NCBI GenBank assembly: GCA_037147175.1
Contig: JBAWVS010000001.1
Location: 1-64,000, forward strand
Direction: 5' to 3'
Length of the DNA stretch: 64,000 nucleotides
From: a bacterium
Lineage (GTDB): Bacteria; Cyanobacteriota; Vampirovibrionia; Gastranaerophilales; UBA9971
The translations under genes and the position numbers were made by a program. Within the stretch, counting starts at the first letter, position 1; every line of letters begins with the position of its first letter. A model generated the notes under the pieces. It saw nothing but the letters and a program-made list of their open reading frames with translations, was not told the DNA's origin and searched no databases. Below, one piece after another: positions 44,235-54,399 of the stretch.

Positions 44235-45890
44235 TTATATCCAATTCTCTTCAAATTTAGTAGGCAATTTTATTATAAATCTTGTATATTTATCTTTTTC
44301 GCTTTGAACGGAGATTTCTCCGTTATGAAGCCGGATTAACTCTTTACATACAAATAATCCCAGACCCGAACCTATTTTTCTTTCATAACTTTTCCCTGTA
44401 AAGTACCGATCAAATATATGTTCAATGTCTTCCTGCAAAATACCGTTCCCGTTATCTTCAATATTAATATTAATGAATTTTTCATAAGAATCCACAGATA
44501 TCAAAACTTTGCCTTCATCTGAGATATTTTCAATTGAATTTGATACAAGGTTTAAAAATATTCTGTTTAAAGAATTTTGATCAGCAACTATAAAGGGAAA
44601 ATCATTCGGGATTTGATTTATTAAACATATATTTTTCTCTTGAGCTAAAATTTGTAGTTGCTCAAAGCAATTTTCGACCACATCATAAAGATTTATCTTT
44701 GTCATAGTGAGTTTTAAATCTTTTAAGTCAAAGCGGTATGCTTCAAGAATAAGGTTTACCATTCTCAAAATATGGCTGTTATTTTTTTCAAGATTTTTCG
44801 CCAGTTCAAAACTGTCTTTTAATCCTAATTCTTCAAATTCTTTTGAAATTAATTCAAGCGTTTTTTCCTGAGCTATCAAAGGAGTTCTAAGATCATGGGT
44901 CAGGTTTGATATAAAACTGTTTCTTATTTCTTCTTTCTCTTTTAATCCTGTTACGACTTTATTAAAACTTTCAAACGCATGTTGTAATTCTTTTTGGGCG
45001 ATATTTGTATTTAATTGGGACAATAATTCACCCTGTTGTAATTTATTTAAAGCATTAGACAGGGTTAACAAAGGTTTTATAAAGTTATTATTGAGATATA
45101 AGCCAATAAATAAACTAAATAATGCGCCTGTAAATAAAATTATCATTCCGAGTTTTTCAGGTGCAATCCAAGGTCCGGGGGGCGGATTATGACGTTTTAA
45201 CAATATTGAAGCAATTGTTTTACCTCTATAATCAGTTAATTTTATTACATCATGCGGAATATTTTTATTTTTTGGAATTCCCGTAAGTTCATTTTCCGGT
45301 AATCTTTTTTTATTTTCTTTTAATAGAAATGGCGGTGAAAACGGATCTTTTACTGTTTCCAAAAGATTATTTTTATTTATTTTATCTCCTGAATACAACT
45401 CCATATCGAAAGGACCTGCCGGAAATAATTCTTTAATATCAACTTTATAAACAATCTTAATTCCGCTGATATCAACTTTTTTAAAAGGGACAATATAAAC
45501 AGCTGACAATTCCGGTTTTTTATTGTCCTGATTTTCCGTTAAATCATAATATGCAGTTATTCTTTCATATTGATTTAAGTTTTTGACTACAAAGTCCTTA
45601 TTAGCAGCTATCCAACTTACCTGTTTTACTTCTAAAATATTTTTTAATTGTTTTAAAGAAATATCTTTTATCGGAGTATTTTCTATAACTCGTAAAATAT
45701 TATTCTCTCTTACTTTTAAATAGTTTTTACTTGTAAAATTCAACTGCTTAAAGCCAATTGAAAAAATACGCTGTTCTTTATCTTTCTTTAAATGTTTCTC
45801 TTGATATTGATGCCAGGAAAACATTAAAAACAAAGGCAAAATAGCAGAAATTAAAAATAAAATAATGAAATATTTTGAAAACTTAAGCAT
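44235..45890 (-). CDS. Membrane sensor histidine kinase
   Basis: 551 aa. Membrane helices lie near residues 7-25 and 245-267 with an extracytoplasmic sensor of about 220 residues between them. HAMP follows, then HisKA with FISNLTHDLRTPL (His near 330), N-box NRIFLNLVSNSIENI, G1 DNGNGI and G2 GSGLGLFVCKEL. First gene of the kinase-regulator operon. The sensor domain is not recognised and includes a Pro-rich NPPPGPW near the second helix. Confidence 0.92.
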   Translation of the reverse strand: MLKFSKYFIILFLISAILPLFLMFSWHQYQEKHLKKDKEQRIFSIGFKQLNFTSKNYLKVRENNILRVIENTPIKDISLKQLKNILEVKQVSWIAANKDFVVKNLNQYERITAYYDLTENQDNKKPELSAVYIVPFKKVDISGIKIVYKVDIKELFPAGPFDMELYSGDKINKNNLLETVKDPFSPPFLLKENKKRLPENELTGIPKNKNIPHDVIKLTDYRGKTIASILLKRHNPPPGPWIAPEKLGMIILFTGALFSLFIGLYLNNNFIKPLLTLSNALNKLQQGELLSQLNTNIAQKELQHAFESFNKVVTGLKEKEEIRNSFISNLTHDLRTPLIAQEKTLELISKEFEELGLKDSFELAKNLEKNNSHILRMVNLILEAYRFDLKDLKLTMTKINLYDVVENCFEQLQILAQEKNICLINQIPNDFPFIVADQNSLNRIFLNLVSNSIENISDEGKVLISVDSYEKFININIEDNGNGILQEDIEHIFDRYFTGKSYERKIGSGLGLFVCKELIRLHNGEISVQSEKDKYTRFIIKLPTKFEENWI

Positions 45891-45956
45891 TTATATTTTC
45901 CTGCAAAACCAGCTATTATATAATAATTAGAATACCATTTAATTAGTGTTTACTGA

Positions 45957-45975
45957 TTAGTTCTTAAGAATAGTT
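45957..45975 (-). promoter_or_regulatory. Two-component operator, site before the kinase gene
   Basis: AACTATTCTTAAGAACTAA on the minus strand, 67 bp before the kinase start, with a TATTCT sequence 28 bp downstream and TATAAT further on. It shares 13 exact bases with the site at 42,425, which suggests autoregulation. Confidence 0.6.
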
Positions 45976-46001
45976 TTTAGTTGATATTTTATCTCAATTA
46001 G

Positions 46002-46316
46002 GACACAGGAAATTTATGTCGTTCCCAGATAGCACAAGGTTTATTGCTTCATTATTATGAAGATAAATATGAAGTTTTTAGTGCAGGAACAAAACCATCT
46101 GTTGTCAATAAAAATGCAATAAAAGTGATGAAAGAAATCGGCATTGATATTTCAGGACAAAAATCTAAGCATGTTAATGAATTTATAAATCAGACTTTTG
46201 ACATAATAATAACGGTTTGTGATAATGCTAAAGAAGCTTGTCCTGTTTTTCTAGGCAAGGTTTTTAGAGAAGTACGAAATCAGATTAAAGATAAAATAAC
46301 TGATTATTTCAACTAA
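46002..46316 (+). pseudogene. arsC: Decayed arsC (thioredoxin-type arsenate reductase)
   Basis: In frame from 46002: TGNLCRSQIAQGLLLHYYED, then FSAGTKPSVVNKNAIKVMKE and IIITVCDNAKEACPVF. This is the LMW-phosphatase fold of ArsC with the P-loop Cys (CRS) and the Cys82/89 region. A stop lies just before it, so the first beta-strand and start codon are gone. After CPVF the sequence jumps to GKVFREVRNQIKDK, missing the HWxxxDPA region of about 25 residues. It is not expected to be functional. Confidence 0.7.
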
Positions 46317-46365
46317 TTTAGGCTATCCTGATTTTACAAAACTTGGAACTGTTTCTCTTTAAGTT

Positions 46366-46716
46366 TTAATGACTGCAACCGCAACTACAGGAATTAGAAA
46401 CTGTTTTTAAAGCTCCATTCAAATAATCCAAAACAAGTTTTTCAGGTTCTTCAATCGGAGCCCCAACAATAACTTTAATTCCTTGCTGTTTAAGCATTTC
46501 CTGTGCAGGAATTCCCATTCCTCCTGCTATAACAATAGTTGCTCCATTTTCCGATACCCATGGTGACATGTATTCATGACAATGCCCTTCAGGTTTTTTT
46601 GTTTCTTTGGAGATTATTTTATTTGATGTTTCATCAACTTCAATAAATGTAAAAAGCTTACAGCTTCCAAAGTGAGCACATAATTTATCATTCTCTGTCG
46701 GAATCGCAATTTTCAT
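46366..46716 (-). CDS. NifX/NifB-C-like (dinitrogenase cofactor family) protein
   Basis: 116 aa from the ATG at 46716 (AAGGGGA upstream); an ATG at 46746 would add ten residues but lacks a ribosome site. KIAIPTENDKLCAHFGSCKLFTFIEVD and IVIAGGMGIPAQEMLKQQGIKVIVGAP are typical of the NifX/NifB C-terminal family of small iron-sulfur or metal-cluster carriers. The tail SCSCGCSH is a likely metal site. No nif genes are here, so a general metal or cluster chaperone role is more likely. Confidence 0.8.
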   Translation of the reverse strand: MKIAIPTENDKLCAHFGSCKLFTFIEVDETSNKIISKETKKPEGHCHEYMSPWVSENGATIVIAGGMGIPAQEMLKQQGIKVIVGAPIEEPEKLVLDYLNGALKTVSNSCSCGCSH

Positions 46717-46818
46717 AAGTTTAGTCCCCTTCTGTTTTTTGGTCATTAAAATTTAAAAAATTTACCGCTGCTTATTTTCATAGTAAACTCTTATTGAATG
46801 TTACTATTATAATATAAG

Positions 46819-46838
46819 TTGACAATTTGAATTGTCAA
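46819..46838. promoter_or_regulatory. Operator overlapping divergent promoters
   Basis: TTGACAATTTGAATTGTCAA, a 9-bp inverted repeat around TG. Each arm provides a TTGACA -35 element; on the minus strand TATTAT lies 18 bp further. It lies between the NifX-like gene (minus) and the MerR gene (plus) and is a likely MerR site. Confidence 0.55.
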
Positions 46839-46889
46839 GTGCAATTAAAATTTTAGATAATGAGTTAAATATCTTTAATTAGGTGAAAA

Positions 46890-47279
46890 ATGCAAGTTGA
46901 TGAAAATTTACCTGTATATCCTATGGGTGTAGCTTCTAAGATTCTGGATGTCCACCCTAGAACCCTGCGGATTTATGAAGATGAAGGATTGATTAAACCT
47001 TCTCGACAAGGCGGGAAGAGAATGTTTTCTCAAAATGACATAGCGTGGATTCAATGTATAAGAAAACTTATCCATGAAGAAAATCTAAGTATTCCCGGAA
47101 TCAAAAAATTACTGGAATTTATGCCATGCTGGAAGTTAAAAGATTGTCCGCTTGAAGTAAGAATAAATTGTGCTGCTTTAAAAGAACGTGAAAAAAAATG
47201 CTGGGAACTTGCACAGAAAGCTTGCGAGAAGTCTTGTCAGAGTTGTGAAGTGTACTTAAAAGAGAATAAAAATGACTGA
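46890..47279 (+). CDS. MerR-family regulator with Cys-rich C-terminus
   Basis: 129 aa. The winged HTH is MGVASKILDVHPRTLRIYEDEGLIKPSRQGGKRMFSQNDI. The C-terminal 45 residues carry about nine Cys in the pattern CWKLKDCP..CAA..CW..C..SCQSCEVY, fit for a metal or Fe-S cluster sensor. Its stop overlaps the next start by 8 bp. It probably controls the NifX-like gene and the following operon. Confidence 0.85.
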   Translation: MQVDENLPVYPMGVASKILDVHPRTLRIYEDEGLIKPSRQGGKRMFSQNDIAWIQCIRKLIHEENLSIPGIKKLLEFMPCWKLKDCPLEVRINCAALKEREKKCWELAQKACEKSCQSCEVYLKENKND

Positions 47280-47850
47280 ATCCATTAAATTTGACCCTAA
47301 AAAACTGGAAAAATTAAACAATCCTGATAGGGCAAAAACGCTGAATCCTGATTTAATCTGGGAAACATTAAACATGTCGAATCCTGAAGCCTTAGTTGAT
47401 GTAGGAGCAGGTACAGGATTTTTTGCTTCACTGTTCTGTAAAAAAATGACTCAAGGAAAAATATATGCCTGTGATACAGCAGACATTATGATTAACTGGA
47501 TGAAAGAAAACCTTTCTAATGAAGGGAATTGCAGTATTATTCCAACAAAATGCGAAGAAAATTTAATCCCAATTCCTGATGGCATAGCAGACTTAGCTTA
47601 TTTTATAAATTTGTATCATGAACTTGAAGAACCTAAATCAATGCTCTTAGAATCTTATCGCCTTTTAAAGAATAGCGGAAAAATTGCTGTAATTGACTGG
47701 AAGCCAGAAGAAACTCCGGAAGGACCTCCTGCTAAAATTCGTATATCAGAAAATATTGTATTTAATCATCTTGAAGCTTCAGGATTTACTAACATTAAAA
47801 ATCATAATATTTTACCTTATCACTACTTTTTTACAGGAGAAAAATTATAA
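47272..47850 (+). CDS. Class I SAM-dependent methyltransferase
   Basis: 192 aa. SAM motif I is ALVDVGAGTGFFASLF near residue 40, with acidic ACDTAD after the second strand and IADLAYFINLYHELEEP as motif IV. The C-terminus lacks the extra Cys pair of ArsM, so arsenite methylation is not indicated. It overlaps merR by 8 bp. A small-molecule substrate is likely but cannot be named. Confidence 0.8.
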   Translation: MTESIKFDPKKLEKLNNPDRAKTLNPDLIWETLNMSNPEALVDVGAGTGFFASLFCKKMTQGKIYACDTADIMINWMKENLSNEGNCSIIPTKCEENLIPIPDGIADLAYFINLYHELEEPKSMLLESYRLLKNSGKIAVIDWKPEETPEGPPAKIRISENIVFNHLEASGFTNIKNHNILPYHYFFTGEKL

Positions 47851-47912
47851 AAAAATACAAATTATTAAGATTTTCTTAAATACACTATACTTTTCCAAAA
47901 ACATATATTAAT

Positions 47913-47944
47913 ATAATTATATAAAGATATTCTTATATAATTAT
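47913..47944. promoter_or_regulatory. Palindromic operator before the thioredoxin operon
   Basis: Arms ATAATTATATAA and TTATATAATTAT, 12 bp and perfect, separated by 8 bp, ending 28 bp before the thioredoxin ATG. This AT-rich dyad overlaps where the promoter should be. It suits the ArsR-family protein encoded two genes down, though AT bias weakens the case. Confidence 0.45.
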
Positions 47945-47972
47945 TATTTTATATAGATAAGGAGAAAAAATT

Positions 47973-48296
47973 ATGAGCAAAGCATTAGAAGTTTCAGATG
48001 TAGTTTTTGATAATGAAGTTAAAAGGTCAACGCTTCCTGTATTGGTTGATTTTTGGGCACCGTGGTGCGGACCTTGTAAAATGCAGATTCCTGTAATTGA
48101 TGATTTATCACAGGAATTAGAAGGAAAAGTAAAATTTGTAAAAATAAATGTTGATGAAAACCGGCTAAAGGCAGGTGAATTTAATGTAAGCGGAATTCCT
48201 GCCCTTCTTTTGTTCAAAGACGGAAAACTTATTGAAAGAATGTCAGGTTTTCATCAAAAAACTCAACTTAAATCAATTTTACAAAAACATATATAG
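47973..48296 (+). CDS. Thioredoxin
   Basis: 107 aa, full length. Active site WAPWCGPCKMQ near residue 30, cis-Pro region SGIPALLLFKDG. GGAGAAA precedes the ATG. It is first in a run thioredoxin-ArsR-ferredoxin-TolC-MFP-RND. It could supply electrons to redox enzymes of this cluster, formerly perhaps to the now decayed arsenate reductase. Confidence 0.93.
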   Translation: MSKALEVSDVVFDNEVKRSTLPVLVDFWAPWCGPCKMQIPVIDDLSQELEGKVKFVKINVDENRLKAGEFNVSGIPALLLFKDGKLIERMSGFHQKTQLKSILQKHI

Positions 48297-48309
48297 GATA
48301 AAACAAATT

Positions 48310-48597
48310 ATGAAAAACAAATGCGAAGAAATGGCAGAAATATTTAAAGCTTTATCCCATCCGATAAGGCTGAGAATAGTTTGCGGACTTATACAGAAAA
48401 AAGAATGCAACGTAACAAAAATGGTTACTCATTTAAATATGCCTCAGCCTAATGTATCTCAGCATATAAATATTTTAAAAAATGCTGACATTATAGAAGG
48501 ATACAGAAACGGAAATGAAATTTGCTATAAAGTAACTAACAAAATTGTTGAAAAAATGATACAAGCCTTGGAGCTTGAAACATTGGAGGTAAAATAA
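48310..48597 (+). CDS. ArsR-family (SmtB/ArsR-like) repressor
   Basis: 95 aa from the ATG at 48310; a longer in-frame reading would run back into the thioredoxin gene. The HTH is FKALSHPIRLRIVCGLIQKKECNVTKMVTHLNMPQPNVSQHINILKNADII. The usual ELCVC metal motif in the recognition helix is replaced by ECNV, leaving Cys at one position only. Its stop overlaps the ferredoxin start. It probably represses this operon in response to a metalloid, sulfide or redox signal. Confidence 0.85.
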   Translation: MKNKCEEMAEIFKALSHPIRLRIVCGLIQKKECNVTKMVTHLNMPQPNVSQHINILKNADIIEGYRNGNEICYKVTNKIVEKMIQALELETLEVK

Positions 48598-48776
48598 TGA
48601 TAACAATTGACAAAAATAAGTGCCCTCAAAATCACAGATGTCCCGCAATAAAAGTTTGCCCTGTGAATGCTATTTCTCAAACAGATTATAAGCTTCCTGT
48701 CATTAATAATGAAATCTGTATTGAGTGTAAAAAATGTATAAGCTTTTGCCCTATGCGAGCAATACATGAAGTCTAA
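48597..48776 (+). CDS. Small 4Fe-4S ferredoxin-type protein
   Basis: 59 aa: ITIDKNKCPQNHRCPAIKVC, then PVNAIS and later CIECKKCISFCPMRAIHEV. Two Cys groups, one CxxCxxxCP and one irregular, can hold one or two [4Fe-4S] clusters. Start and stop overlap arsR and the TolC reading frame, so the genes are tightly packed. Confidence 0.75.
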   Translation: MITIDKNKCPQNHRCPAIKVCPVNAISQTDYKLPVINNEICIECKKCISFCPMRAIHEV

Positions 48777-48798
48777 AATATTGTTTCGGAGTTGGAAA

Positions 48799-50148
48799 AT
48801 GCGTAAATTATTAATATTTCTAACATTTTTATTACTTATAAATCCTGTATTTGCACAACAGGAGATAAAACCTTCTTCTGCTTTATCTATGAAAGAAGCT
48901 ATTAACTGTGCCCTTCAAAACAACAATGAATTAAAAGCATTAAGAAATTCCTTATCGGCGCAACAAAGAGAAATAGGCATCGCCAAAAGCGACCTTATGC
49001 CGAAAGTCAGATTTGATGAAATTTTTATAAGCACAAACAATCCTGCTGTTGATTTTGCTCTCAGGATAAATCAGAGAAGGTTTACTTCCGGGGATTTAGC
49101 CAATGCACCCGGGTCGTTTAATAAGCCTGATACAATAAACAATTTTCTTACAGCCGTAACTCTGGAACAACCGATATATGTCAGAAAATCTTTTGTAGGG
49201 TTGGATATGGCAAAAAAAGAATACTCTGCTCAGACTTTTGATTTTTTCAGAAAGCAGGAAGAAATTGCTTTTAATGTTTCTAAAACTTATTTATCGGCAA
49301 TGACGGCACAAGAATACATTAATGTATCTCAAAAAGCAGTTGTTGATTCAAAAGAACATTTAAGAATTGCGCAGGTTAGATTTAAAACAGGGTTAGGGCT
49401 ATACTCTGATGTTTTAAGAGCTTCTACGGCAGTAACGGAGGCTGAACAAAAGCTTGTTTCAGCCAATAAGAATTTAAGTCTTGCCAAAAGAGCATTGGGA
49501 TTGCTTCTCGGAATACGTACTTCTGTGGAGATAAATTCCGTAACTCCTCAGCTCTGTATAAAAAATATCGATTATGCAGATACAGCTATTGCTTCTCGAA
49601 ATGACGTAAAATCCCTCGAAGCAAAAGTTGAAAATGCCAACAACAATGTTAAATATGCAGAATCTGATTATTACCCGAGTGTATCAAGCTTCGGTTCGTA
49701 TCAGCTTTATGATAACAGAGCGCCTTTTGCAGCGGAAGGACATAACTTTATTGCAGGTGCTGCTGTTAAATGGGAAGTTTTTGACGGATTAAAGACAAAA
49801 AACAAAAAATTACAGGCAAAAGACATGGTTTTAGAAGCACAGGACTATCTTGAAGGGTTTAAGAATCAAATAGCATACAAGATTTTTGAATCCTGTCAAA
49901 ACATAGAAGAAGTTCAGAAAAATCTTGAACTCTCAACTTCTGCTTTAAAAACCGCTGAAGAAGGTAAAAGGCTTGTTTTAAAGAGATGGGAAAACTCTTT
50001 ATCACCTATGGTTGACCTGCTTGATGCTCAGATTAATCTTGATAAAGCAAGAGCGGATGTGGTTAAAACTACTAACGATTATAAAGTTGCATTACTGAGT
50101 CTTAGTTTTGAAAGCGGTATTTTGTTCAAAGACTTGGGGATTGAGTAG
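48799..50148 (+). CDS. TolC-family outer membrane efflux protein
   Basis: 449 aa from the ATG at 48799, which gives a normal signal peptide (RKLLIFLTFLLLINPVFAQQ) and has CGGAG upstream; the ATG at 48766 would add 11 residues. Two OEP repeats are visible: LSMKEAINCALQNNNELKALRNSL, QVRFKTGLGLYSDVLRAST and LKRWENSLSPMVDLLDAQ. It is the outer channel of the tripartite pump encoded with the next two genes. It implies a diderm envelope. Confidence 0.9.
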   Translation: MRKLLIFLTFLLLINPVFAQQEIKPSSALSMKEAINCALQNNNELKALRNSLSAQQREIGIAKSDLMPKVRFDEIFISTNNPAVDFALRINQRRFTSGDLANAPGSFNKPDTINNFLTAVTLEQPIYVRKSFVGLDMAKKEYSAQTFDFFRKQEEIAFNVSKTYLSAMTAQEYINVSQKAVVDSKEHLRIAQVRFKTGLGLYSDVLRASTAVTEAEQKLVSANKNLSLAKRALGLLLGIRTSVEINSVTPQLCIKNIDYADTAIASRNDVKSLEAKVENANNNVKYAESDYYPSVSSFGSYQLYDNRAPFAAEGHNFIAGAAVKWEVFDGLKTKNKKLQAKDMVLEAQDYLEGFKNQIAYKIFESCQNIEEVQKNLELSTSALKTAEEGKRLVLKRWENSLSPMVDLLDAQINLDKARADVVKTTNDYKVALLSLSFESGILFKDLGIE

Positions 50149-50162
50149 AAAGGAAAACAATT

Positions 50163-51242
50163 ATGAAAAAAATAATACTTTCATTGATAATATTGTCTGC
50201 ATTAACAGCAGGTTGTACGTCTAAAAAGGAACAAGCCTCAGATAAACCTCAAATTTCAGGCATTGAAGTCAAAGCCATAAATAAAACAGCTGTTGATGAT
50301 TTTTATGAAACTTCTGCAACTGTCAAATCTAAGATTTCAAGTGTTGTTTCAAGCATGATAATGGGGCGGGTGACTTCTTTAAGAGTGAAGGAGGGCGATA
50401 AGGTAAGAGCAGGGCAGCTTTTATTAACTATAGACAGCAGAGATACCGTTCAAAAAGCTATTGGTGCTCAGGCAGGAGTTAATGAAGCATTGAAAGGAAC
50501 AGAAGAAGCTGACCAAAACAGAAAACTAACAAATAAAACCTATCAGCGATATGAAAATTTATATAAAGAAAATGTCCTCACCAAACAGGAATTTGACCAG
50601 ATTTCCACCCAAAAACAAGTTGCTGATTTGGAATACCAAAAGGCAATGCAGGGAGTAAAAAGAGCTAAAGCAGGTCTGGGAGAAGTCGGCGTTTATCAGA
50701 GTTATTCAAGAGTAACTGCACCTGTGTCGGGCATAGTTGTTGAGAAAAATATTGATTTAGGAAGTATGGCAGTTTCGGGACAGCCTCTATTAACTATCGA
50801 AACCACTTCAAACCTTGAACTTGTTGCAGATATTAACGAAAGTATGATTGATAAAATCAAAATCGGCACACCTGTTTATCTTGAATCAGATGGCAAAGAA
50901 ATTAAAAGTAAAATAACTTCTGTAATTCCTAAAATAGACCCGATGACAAGAACTTTCAAGGTTAAAATTGCTTTTTTAGGTTTAAATTCAGGCGGTTACG
51001 TCAAAGTTAAAATACCCACCGCTAAAAAAGAAGCTATAGCTGTTCCTCAAAATTCAGTTGTCCAAAAAGGACAATTGACAGGAGTTTATACGGTTGATGA
51101 GAAAAATATAATTTCTTACAGACTGATAAGAACAGGAAAAACTTTTGGCAATAATGTTGAAGTGCTTTCAGGTTTAAACAATGGCGATAAAGTTATAACA
51201 AAGGGTGTTGATAAAGCTGTTGACGGGGGAGAAGTTAAATGA
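50163..51242 (+). CDS. RND efflux periplasmic adaptor (MFP) lipoprotein
   Basis: 359 aa. Lipobox LTAGC at residue 19. Biotinyl-lipoyl-like halves are [24 protein letters not shown] and [22 protein letters not shown]; a coiled-coil hairpin separates them (about 95-165), then beta-barrel and membrane-proximal domains follow ([25 protein letters not shown]). It lies 14 bp after TolC, and its stop overlaps the permease start by 4 bp. Confidence 0.92.
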   Translation: MKKIILSLIILSALTAGCTSKKEQASDKPQISGIEVKAINKTAVDDFYETSATVKSKISSVVSSMIMGRVTSLRVKEGDKVRAGQLLLTIDSRDTVQKAIGAQAGVNEALKGTEEADQNRKLTNKTYQRYENLYKENVLTKQEFDQISTQKQVADLEYQKAMQGVKRAKAGLGEVGVYQSYSRVTAPVSGIVVEKNIDLGSMAVSGQPLLTIETTSNLELVADINESMIDKIKIGTPVYLESDGKEIKSKITSVIPKIDPMTRTFKVKIAFLGLNSGGYVKVKIPTAKKEAIAVPQNSVVQKGQLTGVYTVDEKNIISYRLIRTGKTFGNNVEVLSGLNNGDKVITKGVDKAVDGGEVK

Positions 51243-54200
51243 ATCTCGGAATATCAGGCAGAATTGCTAAAGCTTTTATACAATCAAAACTTACTCCGCT
51301 TATAATTTTAGCTTCTATAATTCTGGGAATATTCGCGGTGGCGGTTACTCCGAGAGAAGAAGAACCGCAAATTATTGTTCCTATGGCAGATGTTTTTGTG
51401 CAAGCTCCGGGGCTTTCTGCTCATGAAGTGGAATCACGTGTTACAAAGCCTATGGAAAAACTTTTATGGGAAATAAAAGGCGTTGAATATGTTTATTCTA
51501 TCGTCAAACCAGGCATGAATTTAACTATAGTCAGGTTTTATGTTGGACAAGACCAAGAAAAGAGTATAGTTAAGCTTTATAACAAATTAATGTCGAATTA
51601 TGACAAAATTCCGCAGGGAGTATCGCAGCCGTTGGTTAAAGTTCGGTCGATTGACGATGTTCCGATTCTTTCTATGACTTTATCAAGCACCGATAAAAAC
51701 TATTCAGGATACGAATTAAGAAGAATAGCAGGAGAAGTCGGTGATGAACTCAAAAAAGGTAATGATGTTTCCGAAGTTAATATAATAGGCGGGCAGAAAA
51801 GACAGGTAAAAGTAACTTTTGACCCCGTAAAACTCAGAGGATATAACTTAAGTCCGTTTCAAATAACCCAAGCCATTCAGAAGTCAAATTTTATTGCAGA
51901 TTCTGGAAAATTTTCTTCAAACAATAATGAATTTACCGTTCAGACAGGCGGATTCTTAAATAATTCTGACGAAATAGGTAATCTTGTCGTAAATACTTCT
52001 AACGGAGCACCTGTTTATCTCAAAGATGTTGCGGATATTCAGGATACAGCGGAAGAACCTTCTAACTATGTTTTTAATTGGGATAAAAAAACAGGCTCTA
52101 ATGAAGCTGTGACAATTTCTTTGTCAAAGAAAAAAGGAGCTAATGCAACTGTTATAGCCGAAGATGCTATTAAAAAAGTCGAAGCTTTAAAAGGCGAACT
52201 TATCCCTCACGATGTAAATGTCACAGTAACCAGAAATTACGGAGAAACTGCAAAAGACAAGTCTGATGAACTTCTTGAGCATATGATGATTGCTACGATT
52301 TCTGTAATTATACTCATTGCTTTATTTTTAGGCAAAAGAGAAGCGGTTGTCGTAGCGGTCGCAGTTCCTGTAACTCTTGCACTGACTTTGTTAATAAGTT
52401 ATCTGCTCGGCTATACTTTAAACAGGGTGACACTTTTTGCCCTTATATTCTCGATAGGGATTCTTGTAGATGATGCAATAGTGGTCGTAGAGAATATTCA
52501 CAGGCACTTCAAAATAGAAGGAGCCAGTCTGAAAACTGCGATAAAAGCTGTTGACGAAGTAGGAAACCCTACTATTCTTGCAACATTTACAGTAGTTGCT
52601 TCGCTTTTACCTATGGCATTTGTATCGGGTCTTATGGGTCCTTATATGCGCCCGATTCCTGTCGGTGCTTCTGCTGCTATGGTGTTTTCATTGCTTGTAG
52701 CTTTTATAGTCAGTCCGTGGCTCAGTTTTATAGTTTTGAAAAATGTAAAATCAACAGGTCACGATGAAGAAGAAGACAGCAAATTTATTGATTATTATAA
52801 AAAAATCATAACTTCATTAATTGAAAACAGAAATAAACGCCTGAAAGCTATTGCTGTAATTCTCGGGTTGCTAGTTGTTTCGATGCTATTAATTCCGCTG
52901 AAAGCCGTACAATTTAAGATGCTGCCGTTTGATAACAAAAGCGAACTTCAGTTGATAATTGATATGCCGGCGGGAACGACACTTGAACAGACGGCTATGG
53001 TTACTCAGGAACTCGGCAAGTATATTCAGACAGTTCCTGAAGTTGTAAATTATCAAAGCTATGTCGGAACTTCAGCTCCGTATAATTTTAACGGACTTGT
53101 AAGACATTATTTTCTTAGACAAGAAAGCAATGTAGCCGATATTCAGATTAATTTTCTTCCAAAAGATAAGAGAAAATCGCAAAGTCATGCAATAGCAAAA
53201 AGACTCCGACCTGAATTAAAGAAAATCGGCGATAAATACGGAGCTAAAATAAAACTTGCAGAAATTCCACCCGGTCCTCCTGTTCTCAGCACCCTTGTTG
53301 CAGAAGTTTACGGACCTAATGAAAAAAGACAGGTTGAAATTGCAAAGCAAATCAAAAATATTTTCAATAATACCAAAGGCGTTGTTGATGTTGACTGGTA
53401 TGTTGAAGATGACCAATCAAAGATAACTTTTGAAGTCGACAAAGAAAAAGCGGCTTTAAACGGAATAAGTTCAGAAGTAATTGCTCAAAGTCTACAAACA
53501 GCGCTTGGCGGAACTTCGGCAGGATTATTGCACCTTAATAACGAAAAAGAGCCTGTCGAGATATTAGTCAGAATGCCTCAATCTCAAAGAGCGGACATTC
53601 AATCTTTAAATTCCGTAAGTGTTCCGACTTCATCAGGCGGGTTTGTACAGTTGTCTGAGCTTGTAAAACAGAAGCAGGGCATAGAAGACAAAACAATTTA
53701 TCATAAAAACCTCAAGAGAGTCACTTATGTAATAGGTGATGTTGCGCAAGAATACGAAAGCCCTGTCTATGCAATATTAGATATGCAGAAGAAAGTTGAA
53801 AAACTCAACCTTGCCGAAGGTTACAAACTTAAGCAGTACAATATAGTTCAACCTTGGTTAGAAAATAAATATTCCATGAAGTGGGACGGCGAATGGCATA
53901 TTACTATTGAAGTTTTCAGAGATATGGGAATTGCATTTGCAGCGGTTTTAGTACTGATTTATGTGCTGGTAGTTGCTTGGTTTAAGAATTTTATAACCCC
54001 ATTAATCATCATGGCACCGATTCCGTTGACTTTAGTCGGAATTTTACCTGGGCATTGGATATTCGGAGCGTTTTTTACCGCAACTTCAATGATTGGATTT
54101 ATAGCGCTTTCGGGAATAATAGTCAGGAATTCAATCTTGTTGGTTGATTTCATTCAACTTGAACAGGAGGCGGGAAGCAGCTTAAAAGATGCGGTAATAA

Positions 54201-54397
54201 AAGCAGGTGCTGTAAGATTCAGACCTATTGTTTTAACGGCTTTAGCTGTAGTTGTCGGTTCGTTTGTAATGGTACTCGACCCGATATTTCAGGGGCTTGC
54301 AATTGCTATGATGTTCGGTGCGGTAGTTGCTACGATTCTAACCTTGATTATCGTTCCGATTTTATATTACGAATTTTTCAGAAATAAAGGAGAATAA
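51239..54397 (+). CDS. RND efflux permease, HAE1-like
   Basis: 1052 aa, with 12 membrane helices and two large periplasmic loops. TM4 carries the proton-relay pair [18 protein letters not shown], as in AcrB-type pumps rather than the CusA heavy-metal type. Further blocks are [20 protein letters not shown] and [16 protein letters not shown]. It exports hydrophobic or amphiphilic compounds with its TolC and MFP partners. The substrate is unknown; cluster context suggests a redox-active or metalloid-linked toxin. Confidence 0.93.
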   Translation: MNLGISGRIAKAFIQSKLTPLIILASIILGIFAVAVTPREEEPQIIVPMADVFVQAPGLSAHEVESRVTKPMEKLLWEIKGVEYVYSIVKPGMNLTIVRFYVGQDQEKSIVKLYNKLMSNYDKIPQGVSQPLVKVRSIDDVPILSMTLSSTDKNYSGYELRRIAGEVGDELKKGNDVSEVNIIGGQKRQVKVTFDPVKLRGYNLSPFQITQAIQKSNFIADSGKFSSNNNEFTVQTGGFLNNSDEIGNLVVNTSNGAPVYLKDVADIQDTAEEPSNYVFNWDKKTGSNEAVTISLSKKKGANATVIAEDAIKKVEALKGELIPHDVNVTVTRNYGETAKDKSDELLEHMMIATISVIILIALFLGKREAVVVAVAVPVTLALTLLISYLLGYTLNRVTLFALIFSIGILVDDAIVVVENIHRHFKIEGASLKTAIKAVDEVGNPTILATFTVVASLLPMAFVSGLMGPYMRPIPVGASAAMVFSLLVAFIVSPWLSFIVLKNVKSTGHDEEEDSKFIDYYKKIITSLIENRNKRLKAIAVILGLLVVSMLLIPLKAVQFKMLPFDNKSELQLIIDMPAGTTLEQTAMVTQELGKYIQTVPEVVNYQSYVGTSAPYNFNGLVRHYFLRQESNVADIQINFLPKDKRKSQSHAIAKRLRPELKKIGDKYGAKIKLAEIPPGPPVLSTLVAEVYGPNEKRQVEIAKQIKNIFNNTKGVVDVDWYVEDDQSKITFEVDKEKAALNGISSEVIAQSLQTALGGTSAGLLHLNNEKEPVEILVRMPQSQRADIQSLNSVSVPTSSGGFVQLSELVKQKQGIEDKTIYHKNLKRVTYVIGDVAQEYESPVYAILDMQKKVEKLNLAEGYKLKQYNIVQPWLENKYSMKWDGEWHITIEVFRDMGIAFAAVLVLIYVLVVAWFKNFITPLIIMAPIPLTLVGILPGHWIFGAFFTATSMIGFIALSGIIVRNSILLVDFIQLEQEAGSSLKDAVIKAGAVRFRPIVLTALAVVVGSFVMVLDPIFQGLAIAMMFGAVVATILTLIIVPILYYEFFRNKGE

Positions 54398-54399
54398 TT

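Noticed and set aside
46366-46716. Sign of nitrogen fixation
   Set aside because: NifX-like small proteins are common outside nif clusters, and no nif structural or assembly gene is in the window.
51239-54397. Heavy-metal (CusA-type) RND pump
   Set aside because: TM4 carries the Asp-Asp pair of AcrB-type pumps, and CusA-type methionine motifs are not seen.
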